DNA of 56,195 nucleotides, taken from contig NZ_BNBT01000044.1 of the NCBI RefSeq assembly GCF_014656095.1, positions 1 through 56,195 on the forward strand. Reading direction: 5' to 3'. The notes under the pieces were generated by a model. That model was not told the DNA's origin. It made no database searches and worked only from the letters and a program-made list of their open reading frames with translations. Shown piece by piece: positions 50,131 to 56,195 of the stretch. Positions within the stretch are counted from its first letter, which is position 1; every line of letters begins with the position of its first letter. A program made the translations under genes and the position numbers. This DNA comes from Streptomyces longispororuber. GTDB taxonomy: Bacteria > Actinomycetota > Actinomycetes > Streptomycetales > Streptomycetaceae.

Positions 50131-50509
50131 GCCACCCCCTGCCCGCACGCTCCCTCGCCCAGCACCGCCGGTGCCGCCCCCGACCGAACGACCACGGGCC
50201 CCACGCCCCCGACGCCCCCACCCCACACCCACCCGCCCCGACGAAGCCGGGTGGTCACGGGCGGGCCCCTGCCACGACAGGGGCCCGCCACCGGCCACCC
50301 CGCCCCGGCGCACCGCGCCCAACCCGCACCGACGAAGCCACGTGGCCATGGGCGGGCGGGTGGGAAACCCCGCCGCGGCAGCGGCGGCGCCCCCCCCCAC
50401 CCACCGCAAGCCGCACCACAAACCGCACCCCGGAGGGCCCCCGCCCCCGCGCGCGCCGTGGAGCGATGCGTGTCACAGCCCCCAAGCCGTGACCCCGCCG
50501 CTACGGGCC
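50131..50509. other. Low-complexity intergenic region, no gene
   Basis: About 380 bp of C-rich sequence with degenerate repeats of the type CACGGGCGGGCCCCTGCCACG / CCATGGGCGGGCGGGTGGG (compare the 24230-24477 repeats). Open frames here lack starts with ribosome-binding sites. Confidence 0.5.
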
Positions 50510-50540
50510 GGTAACTTCCCAGGTGGCCCTGCCCGTTACC
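50510..50540 (+). promoter_or_regulatory. GGTAAC-N19-GTTACC motif upstream of thiolase
   Basis: GGTAAC at 50510-50515 and GTTACC at 50535-50540, 13 nt before the thiolase start codon. They use the same half-sites as the VOC/CGNR array. Candidate operator; unproven. Confidence 0.4.
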
Positions 50541-50553
50541 CCTGGAGCCCCAG

Positions 50554-51774
50554 ATGCCCGAAGCCGTGATCGTCTCCGCCGCCCGCTCCCCCATCGGCCG
50601 TGCCGGCAAGGGGTCCCTCAAGGAGCTGCGCCCCGACGACCTGACCGCCACGATCGTCCAGGCCGCGCTGGACAAGGTCCCGGCCCTCGACCCCCGCGAC
50701 ATCGACGACCTGATGCTCGGCTGCGGCCTGCCCGGCGGTGAGCAGGGGCACAACCTCGGCCGGATCGTGGCCGTGCAGATGGGCATGGACCACCTGCCGG
50801 GCTGCACCATCACCCGGTACTGCTCCTCGTCCCTGCAGACGTCCCGCATGGCCCTGCACGCCATCAAGGCGGGCGAGGGCGACGTGTTCGTCTCGGCGGG
50901 CGTGGAGATGGTCTCGCGGTTCCAGAAGGGCTCCAGCGACGGGCTGCCGGACACCCACAACCCGCTGTTCGCCGAGGCCGAGGCCCGCACCGCGGCCCGC
51001 GCCCAGGAGACCGGCACCGACTGGCACGACCCGCGCGAGGACGGCCTCGTCCCGGACGCGTACATCGCGATGGGCCAGACCGCCGAGAACCTGGCCCGGC
51101 TCAAGGGCGTCACCCGCGCGGAGATGGACGAGTTCGGCGTACGGTCCCAGAACCTCGCCGAGGAGGCCCTCAAGAACGGCTTCTGGGAGCGGGAGATCAC
51201 CCCGGTCACGCTCCCCGACGGCACGGTCGTCAGCAAGGACGACGGGCCCCGCGCGGGCGTCACCATGGAGGGCGTCGCGGGCCTCAAGCCCGTCTTCCGC
51301 CCCGACGGCCTGGTCACCGCGGGCAACTGCTGCCCGCTCAACGACGGCGCCGCCGCGCTCGTCATCATGTCCGACACCAAGGCGCGCGAGCTGGGCCTGA
51401 CCCCGCTGGCCCGGATCGTGTCGACCGGCGTCTCCGCGCTCTCCCCGGAGATCATGGGGTACGGCCCCGTGGAGGCCAGCAAGCAGGCCCTGAAGCGCGC
51501 CGGGCTCACCATCGGCGACATCGACCTGGTCGAGATCAACGAGGCCTTCGCCGCCCAGGTCATCCCCTCCTACCGGGACCTCGGCATCCCGCTGGAGAAG
51601 CTGAACGTCAACGGCGGCGCGATCGCCGTCGGCCACCCCTTCGGCATGACCGGCGCCCGCATCACCGGCACGCTGATCAACAGTCTCCAGTTCCACGACA
51701 AGCAGTTCGGCCTGGAGACGATGTGCGTCGGCGGCGGCCAGGGCATGGCGATGGTCATCGAACGTCTCAGCTAA
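50554..51774 (+). CDS. Acetyl-CoA C-acetyltransferase (thiolase)
   Basis: 406 aa; thiolytic cleavage or condensation of acyl-CoA in beta-oxidation or acetoacetyl-CoA formation. ATG 50554 has GGAG 6 nt upstream. Catalytic residues: nucleophile Cys in TRYCSSSLQTSRMALHAIKAG (abridged), His in GGAIAVGHPFGMTGAR and second Cys in TMCVGGGQGMAMVIE; NEAFAAQ is also present. The insertion DTHNPLFAEAEARTAARAQE is typical of the FadA-like actinobacterial branch. Stop codon TAA, rare at this GC. Chain-length preference unknown. Confidence 0.94.
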   Translation: MPEAVIVSAARSPIGRAGKGSLKELRPDDLTATIVQAALDKVPALDPRDIDDLMLGCGLPGGEQGHNLGRIVAVQMGMDHLPGCTITRYCSSSLQTSRMALHAIKAGEGDVFVSAGVEMVSRFQKGSSDGLPDTHNPLFAEAEARTAARAQETGTDWHDPREDGLVPDAYIAMGQTAENLARLKGVTRAEMDEFGVRSQNLAEEALKNGFWEREITPVTLPDGTVVSKDDGPRAGVTMEGVAGLKPVFRPDGLVTAGNCCPLNDGAAALVIMSDTKARELGLTPLARIVSTGVSALSPEIMGYGPVEASKQALKRAGLTIGDIDLVEINEAFAAQVIPSYRDLGIPLEKLNVNGGAIAVGHPFGMTGARITGTLINSLQFHDKQFGLETMCVGGGQGMAMVIERLS

Positions 51775-51806
51775 CCCTGCACGTGCCTCCATCCTTTCGT
51801 GACCCA

Positions 51807-51843
51807 ATCTCCCCCAGGATGTGACCTATCTCCTGGGGGAGAT
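51807..51843. terminator. Thirteen-bp perfect inverted repeat after thiolase
   Basis: ATCTCCCCCAGGA and TCCTGGGGGAGAT with an 11-nt loop containing GTGACC, 30 nt past the thiolase stop. There is no T-tract. Probably a terminator; an operator for the next gene is an alternative. Confidence 0.6.
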
Positions 51844-51990
51844 GCATATGCCCAGGTCAGGCGGGTCCGTATCGATGCGCCGGGCCGAAAGTCCTGTCCC
51901 TTTCATGACGTATTGCACTGACACCGCGATCGTGCAGGCTTCAAGCTGATGTAGGAAGTCGGGGGTCGACTTGAAACCGGGAGTACGTCA

Positions 51991-52806
51991 GTGAGCGCCA
52001 TGCACATCGCCTTGCTGCTCTCCGCGGCCGCTGCCACGGCCGTGGGCGCCGCGTCCCTGCGCACCGTGCGGGGGCTGCGCCAGCAGATCACCGAGCTGCG
52101 CGCCGAGCTCGCCGAGAGCCGCGGCGCCGCGGCCGCCGGCCACGCCACCGTGCCGGCCGCCCGTACCTCGGTGGACACCGACGAGATACGCGCGGCGGTC
52201 GCCGACGCCCTCGCCGAGGAGCGGGAGCGGGAGCTGGCCGAGGCGCGCGCGTTCTGGGCCGCGCAGGAGGCCCGCGACATCGCGGACGCCCCCTCGCTCC
52301 TGGGCGGTCTGCCCGAGAGCGTCGCGGACGAGCTGTTCCTGCCGCGCCAGGCCGATCTGGCCGGTCTGGAACCGGACAGCCTGGAGCCGGTCGTCGAGCC
52401 CTTCGCCGACCCCGAGGAGTTCGCGGGCGACTCCCCCGAGCTGGCCGCGGCCCGCCGCCGCCACCCCTCGCACCCCGACTTCGTACCGGTGCAGTCCCCC
52501 GCGTACACCGACCACGAGCGCACGGTGGCCTGCCTGGAGGAGCTCGCCGACGCCCGCACGGCCCTCGCCGACGTCCGCCCGGGCCCGCTCGGCACCCTCG
52601 ACGTCTACGTCTTCGCCGACGGCACCACGCTGTGCATGACGCCGGGCCACCGCGAGACCGCGGAGCTGCTCGCCGCCGCCCTGCGCGACGGCCAGGCGCC
52701 GGTACTGCTCGGCGGCTCGGGCGTCTCCGGCGCGTACGCCCTGACGTTCGCCTGCGGTACGGAGAACGTCTACATCCTCGCGGACCGCGTCATCGCCTCG
52801 GTCTGA
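51991..52806 (+). CDS. Conserved actinobacterial protein with N-terminal membrane helix and coiled coil
   Basis: 271 aa from GTG 51991 (MSAMHIALLLSAAAATAVGAASL, one hydrophobic segment). Residues 25-95 are charged heptad-like helix (VRGLRQQITELRAELAESRG, ADALAEERERELAEARAFWAAQEARD, abridged), the middle is acidic, and the last 90 residues form a compact alpha/beta domain (LGTLDVYVFADGTTLCMTPGHRETAELLAAAL, SGAYALTFACGTENVYILADRVIASV, abridged). Probably a membrane-tethered cytosolic protein. I recall conserved Streptomyces hypotheticals of this shape but no function. Confidence 0.75.
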   Translation: MSAMHIALLLSAAAATAVGAASLRTVRGLRQQITELRAELAESRGAAAAGHATVPAARTSVDTDEIRAAVADALAEERERELAEARAFWAAQEARDIADAPSLLGGLPESVADELFLPRQADLAGLEPDSLEPVVEPFADPEEFAGDSPELAAARRRHPSHPDFVPVQSPAYTDHERTVACLEELADARTALADVRPGPLGTLDVYVFADGTTLCMTPGHRETAELLAAALRDGQAPVLLGGSGVSGAYALTFACGTENVYILADRVIASV

Positions 52807-52920
52807 GCCCCGCCCGAGCCCCGTCTGCGGCCCCGTCCGAGCCCGCCCGGGCCGCACCCCGGGCCCCGGCCGCGTCCCGCGCGGCGCACCCGAGCCCGCC
52901 CGGCCCCCGGCGGGCTCGAC

Positions 52921-53232
52921 TCACACCCCGGCGCGCGTCAGCGACTCCTCCACCAGGCGTACCGCCTCCGCCAGCTCCCGCTCGTCGCGCAGGACGACCG
53001 CCAAGTCCCGCCCCGCCACGGTGATCTGGTCGGCGGCCGCGAACATCCCGGCGTCCGGCATCAGCCGGGGCTCGGCCCCCGGCGCCTCGGTGAGCTGGGC
53101 CCGCACCGCCAACTCGCGGGCCAGGGCCAGCGCTTCGGCGGCGGCCCCGCGCTGGAGCCGGGACTGGGGCGCGGCCCGCAGCCGGTCGGCGAATCGGTCC
53201 ACGGCGGCGATCAAGGGTGTCGTATCGAGCAC
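52921..53232 (-). CDS. Conserved small actinobacterial protein, unknown function
   Basis: 103 aa from the ATG at 53232. All-helical by composition: LDTTPLIAAVDRFADRLRAAPQSRLQRGAAAEALALARELAVRAQ (abridged) then MPDAGMFAAADQITVAGRDLAVVL and ERELAEAVRLVEESLTRAG. No cysteines, no membrane segment. The pattern is conserved in streptomycetes, to my memory, but unnamed. Divergent from the DUF4287 gene, 101 nt away. Confidence 0.7.
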   Translation of the reverse strand: MLDTTPLIAAVDRFADRLRAAPQSRLQRGAAAEALALARELAVRAQLTEAPGAEPRLMPDAGMFAAADQITVAGRDLAVVLRDERELAEAVRLVEESLTRAGV

Positions 53233-53333
53233 GACCCGACCCTATGCGCCGAGCCGGGACTGTTGCCAATACCCGAACCCTCAGGCACGGTGGCGTGAAG
53301 GACGGACCACATCGAACGCGTCCGGAGGCGCCG

Positions 53334-53564
53334 ATGTCCCAAGTCTTCTCCGAAGAGACCCACCGGAATCTGCTGGCTCGCATCCCCCACTGCACCGGTC
53401 GTGAAGTCTCCGACTGGTTGCGCACCGTCGACGAGGGCCCCTCCCTCTTCCGCTTCGAGGAGAAGGTGAGCTGGCTCCGCGGTGAGCACGACCTGGCGTA
53501 CGGCCACGCCAAGGCGATCATCCACGAGTACGACCTCAGGCGCGCCGCGCGCAAACTGGGCTGA
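53334..53564 (+). CDS. DUF4287 domain-containing protein
   Basis: 76 aa from ATG 53334 (GGAGG 6 nt upstream). The whole protein is one DUF4287 domain: ETHRNLLARIPHCTGREVSDWLRTVDEG (abridged), FRFEEKVSWLRGEHDLAYGHAKAIIHEYDLRR (abridged). The GHAKAIIHE segment is the family's best conserved part. Function unknown; related domains occur next to DUF5655. Ends before a very strong terminator. Confidence 0.85.
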   Translation: MSQVFSEETHRNLLARIPHCTGREVSDWLRTVDEGPSLFRFEEKVSWLRGEHDLAYGHAKAIIHEYDLRRAARKLG

Positions 53565-53603
53565 CCCCCCGACCCCGCATCCCCCGACCTCCACGACGAC
53601 AGG

Positions 53604-53640
53604 CGAAGGGCCCGCGGAAGTCGCTTCCGCGGGCCCTTCG
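53604..53640. terminator. Strong bidirectional terminator
   Basis: Perfect 17-bp stem CGAAGGGCCCGCGGAAG / CTTCCGCGGGCCCTTCG with a 3-nt loop, between convergent DUF4287 and BI-1 genes. Confidence 0.85.
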
Positions 53641-53665
53641 GTCATGCCGGTGGTGGTGCCGTACG

Positions 53666-54583
53666 TCAGTCGTTCCCCTGCAGGATCGCGATCAGACGCA
53701 GGAACTCCAGGTAGATCCAGACCAGCGTCATCGTGAGGCCGAAGGCGGCGAGCCAGGCCTCCTCGCGCGGGGCGCCGTACGCGATGCCGTCCTCGACCTG
53801 CTTGAAGTCCAGGGCCAGGAAGCACGCGCCGAGCAGCACGCCGATGATGCCGAACATGATGCCGAGGCCGCCGCTGCGGAAGCCCAGGCCGTCACCGCCG
53901 CCGAAGACGGCGAACAGCAGGTTGACCGCCATCAGCAGCACGAAGCCGAGGGTCGCGGCCATCACGAAGCCGTAGAACCGGCGGTTGACGCGGATCCAGC
54001 CCGCCTTGTACGCCACCAGGACGGCGAGGAACACGGCCATCGTGCCCAGCACGGCCTGCATGGCCGCGCCGTTCGCGATGCGGTTGTCGACGACGCTGGA
54101 GACGACGCCGAGGAAGACGCCCTCCAGGGCCGCGTACCCCAGGATCAGCGCCGGGGACGCCGTGCGCTTGAAGGCCTGGACGAAGCCCAGGACCATCGCG
54201 ACGAGGGCGGCGCCGATCGCGATGCCGTACGACTTGCCGATGTTCGCGTCGTCGACGGGGAGCAGCGCCCAGGCGAGCGCCGCCGTGACGACGAGGACGC
54301 CGAGCGTGGTGGCCGTGCGCATGACGACGTCGTCCATCGTCATGCGGCCGGTGGTCACCGGGGCCTGGGGCGGGGCGCCCTGGAGGTCCTGCTGGGCGTA
54401 CGGGTTGGTGGGGGCCTGCTGGCCCGCGTAGGGGTTGCCCTGGGCGTAGGGATTGCCCTGGGCGTACGGGTTCGCCTGCGTACCGACAGCGGGGCCCCCG
54501 GCCTGCGGCTGCGCGTTGAAGCCCGCATAGCCGTTGTCGCGGCTGAACCCCCGTCGCGAGAAGACCGGGTTGCTGCTCCTCAT
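53666..54583 (-). CDS. Bax inhibitor-1 / YccA-family membrane protein
   Basis: 305 aa from ATG 54583 (GGAGG upstream, MRSSNPVFSRRGFSRDNG). The N-terminal 80 residues are soluble and Gly/Asn/Pro/Gln-rich with repeats NPYAQG, NPYAQG, NPYAGQ, NPYAQQ. Then seven hydrophobic segments typical of BI-1 proteins: VMRTATTLGVLVVTAALAWALL, YGIAIGAALVAMVLGFVQAF, ALILGYAALEGVFLGVVSSVVD, and so on, ending LVWIYLEFLRLIAILQGND, the family's C-terminal signature. BI-1 relatives are ion-leak or stress proteins; the bacterial role is poorly known. Confidence 0.92.
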   Translation of the reverse strand: MRSSNPVFSRRGFSRDNGYAGFNAQPQAGGPAVGTQANPYAQGNPYAQGNPYAGQQAPTNPYAQQDLQGAPPQAPVTTGRMTMDDVVMRTATTLGVLVVTAALAWALLPVDDANIGKSYGIAIGAALVAMVLGFVQAFKRTASPALILGYAALEGVFLGVVSSVVDNRIANGAAMQAVLGTMAVFLAVLVAYKAGWIRVNRRFYGFVMAATLGFVLLMAVNLLFAVFGGGDGLGFRSGGLGIMFGIIGVLLGACFLALDFKQVEDGIAYGAPREEAWLAAFGLTMTLVWIYLEFLRLIAILQGND

Positions 54584-54810
54584 CTCACTCCTCCATGGCC
54601 ACCGAGCGTGGCTTTGGTTCAAGAGTAATGCGTAGGCAAAAGGATGTGCCTAGTGCCTGGGGAGGATCTTTCCCGCCGGACGGCGGGGGACCCCTTGCTC
54701 TTGGGTGGCTCTTTCGGTGGGCTCTCGTGTGCCTTGTGCCCGGAGAACGCCTGAGGACGCCGCCGCTGTTCCCGGTCCGCCCGCGATCCTCCCTCCGGGT
54801 GACGCGGCGG

Positions 54811-56010
54811 TCACGGTACGGCGCTGTCGCCGTCGCCCCCGGTGAAAGGTTCTCCCGTGTAGGCCTCGGCGAGGTCGGCGCGGGCCGCGCGGCAGGTGGC
54901 GACGCGGTCGAGCTGGGCGAGCTGGAGGCGGTCGTCGAAGGGGGTGGCGTCCGGGGGGCGGTGCAGCAGGGCGGTCATCGCGTTGGAGAACCGTTCCGCC
55001 TGCCAGACGCGGCGCAGCCGGTCCGCGGAGTACGCGGCCAGCGGCGCGGGGTCGCCGCGCTCGGCCGCGATCAGGGCGCGGGCCAGGGCGACGGCGTCGC
55101 CGACGGCGAGGTTGAGGCCCTTGGCGCCGGTGGGCGGCACGATGTGCGCGGCGTCACCGGCGAGGAGGAGCCGCCCGTGGCGCAGGGGCTCGTGCACGAA
55201 GGAGCGCAGGGGCGTGACGGACTTCGCGGTCAGCGGCCCGCGCGCGAGCTGCCAGGCGTCGTCGGTCTCCAGGCGGCGCTCCAGCTCGTCCCAGATCTCC
55301 GCGTCGCTCCAGGCGGCGGGGTCGGTGCCCGCGGGGACCTGGAGGTAGAGCCGGGAGACCGTGGGCGAGCGGAGGCTGAGCAGGGCGAAGCCGCGGTCGT
55401 GGCGGGCGTAGACCAGCTCGTCGTGGGAGGGCGGCACGGCGGCGAGGACGCCGAGCCAGGCGTAGGGGTAGGAGCGCTCGTAGGTGCGGGCCACCGTGGG
55501 CGGCACGGCGGCCCGGGACACGCCGTGGAAGCCGTCGCACCCGGCGACGTACGCGCACTCCAGGACGCGTTCGCGGCCGCGGTGGCGGTAGCGGACGCGG
55601 GGGCGGTCGGTGGCGGCGTCCTCCACGGCGAGGGCCTCGGCCCCGAAGAGCAGGGGGCCGCCCTCGCGCCGCTGGAGGGCGATGAGGTCCTTGCACACCT
55701 CGGTCTGCGCGTACACCGTCACGGAGCGGCCGCCGGTGAGGGTGGGGAAGTCGACGCGGTGCCTGCGGCGGGCGAAGCGGAGCTCGATGCCGTCGTGGCG
55801 CAGGCCCTCGCGGTCCATGCGCTCCCCCGCGCCCGCGGCGCGCAGGGCGTCGGCGGTGCCCTGCTCCAGGATTCCGGCGCGCTGGCGGGTCTCCACGTAG
55901 GCGCGGTCGCGGCTCTCCAGGACGACGCTGTCGATGCCCGCGGTGTGCAGCAGGCGGGCCAGCAGCAGCCCTGCCGGGCCGGCCCCGATGATTCCGACCT
56001 GGGTGCGCAT
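54811..56010 (-). CDS. pobA: 4-hydroxybenzoate 3-monooxygenase (FAD)
   Basis: 399 aa class A flavoprotein hydroxylating 4-hydroxybenzoate to protocatechuate. FAD motifs: GxGxxG in VGIIGAGPAGLLLARLLH, DG motif VAGCDGFHGVSR, GD motif LLLAGDAAHIVPPTGAKGLNLAVGDA (abridged). TRQRAGILEQGT and ETRQRAG region and DRGFALLSLRSPTVSRLYLQVP (abridged) are characteristic of PobA. Complete length. Start ATG 56010. Monocistronic in the window; the protocatechuate branch genes are not here. Stands next to REP-like repeats. Confidence 0.93.
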   Translation of the reverse strand: MRTQVGIIGAGPAGLLLARLLHTAGIDSVVLESRDRAYVETRQRAGILEQGTADALRAAGAGERMDREGLRHDGIELRFARRRHRVDFPTLTGGRSVTVYAQTEVCKDLIALQRREGGPLLFGAEALAVEDAATDRPRVRYRHRGRERVLECAYVAGCDGFHGVSRAAVPPTVARTYERSYPYAWLGVLAAVPPSHDELVYARHDRGFALLSLRSPTVSRLYLQVPAGTDPAAWSDAEIWDELERRLETDDAWQLARGPLTAKSVTPLRSFVHEPLRHGRLLLAGDAAHIVPPTGAKGLNLAVGDAVALARALIAAERGDPAPLAAYSADRLRRVWQAERFSNAMTALLHRPPDATPFDDRLQLAQLDRVATCRAARADLAEAYTGEPFTGGDGDSAVP

Positions 56011-56059
56011 GCAGGGAGTCTTGGGGGGCGGGTGTGGCGTGTCAACGGGGTGGTGGCCC

Positions 56060-56195
56060 TCGCGGGGGGCGCCCCAGACCCACCCCTTTCCCGAAACCAG
56101 GGGGCTCCGCCCCCTGGACCCCCGAAGATCGCGCTGACGCGCTCGTCCTCAAACGCCGGACGGGCTATCCCCTAGCCCGTCCGGCGTTTGAGGAC
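56060..56195. repeat. REP-like element with 23-bp perfect hairpin at window end
   Basis: Blocks CCCTTTCCCGAAACCAGGGG and GGGGCTCCGCCCCCTGGACC precede a perfect 23-bp stem with a 5-nt loop, 56145-56167 and 56173-56195. The arm contains CTCAAACGCCGGACGGGC. The same family lies between hutF and hutI and near 46774. Confidence 0.85.

Overview
The window is high-GC actinobacterial chromosome, almost certainly Streptomyces. It shows GTG/TTG starts, third-position G/C bias, Streptomyces-type intergenic repeats, and a gene order (LCP cluster, fadE, UDP-glucose dehydrogenase, purKE, two-component pair, sigI locus, hut genes, cbs, thiolase, pobA) that I recall from the Streptomyces coelicolor core. No rRNA or tRNA gene was recognised. 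All calls come from reading the sequence; no database search was run.

Layout. 1-9.2 kb: four LytR-CpsA-Psr (LCP) proteins with a family 2 glycosyltransferase and a hotdog thioesterase, a cell-envelope glycopolymer locus. 9.3-11.5 kb: an M19 dipeptidase homologue that has lost its metal ligands, then a divergent VOC/CGNR pair around a symmetric four-half-site operator. 11.6-15.4 kb: a decayed integrated element (DUF6879, frameshifted XRE regulator, DUF397 protein, integrase remnant) flanked by two copies of the 3' end of the acyl-CoA dehydrogenase gene. 15.3-22.6 kb: acyl-CoA dehydrogenase, UDP-glucose 6-dehydrogenase, GNAT, purK-purE-M19 dipeptidase and GtrA. 22.6-28.5 kb: histidine kinase and OmpR regulator, POT peptide transporter behind a palindrome-rich leader, secreted esterase. 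28.8-33 kb: two exported proteins (one with an LPxTG sorting signal) and a sigma-I partner-switching module. 33-44.4 kb: APC permease, a type III PLP decarboxylase, a histidine-utilisation operon (hutU, M20 amidohydrolase, hutF, hutI), its likely RpiR regulator and an NCS1 permease. 44.4-56.2 kb: exported beta-carbonic anhydrase, 1.8 kb of non-coding repeats, cystathionine beta-synthase, SGNH hydrolase, thiolase, small conserved proteins, a BI-1 protein and pobA.

How the genes fit together. LCP proteins, the glycosyltransferase, GtrA and UDP-glucose dehydrogenase all suit synthesis and attachment of wall polymers. The hut genes convert urocanate to glutamate; the M20 enzyme is the best local candidate for the last (deformylation) step, and a palindrome at the hutU promoter resembles one beside the RpiR gene. 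Acyl-CoA dehydrogenase and thiolase are beta-oxidation-type enzymes whose upstream regions carry GTTAC/GTAAC sites resembling those of the CGNR/VOC operator.

Most notable: the element recreated the last ~20 codons of the acyl-CoA dehydrogenase, including the catalytic glutamate, from its own lower-GC copy, leaving the ancestral 3' end stranded 3.7 kb away; and the M19 homologue has lost every recognisable metal ligand while an intact paralogue sits 9 kb downstream.
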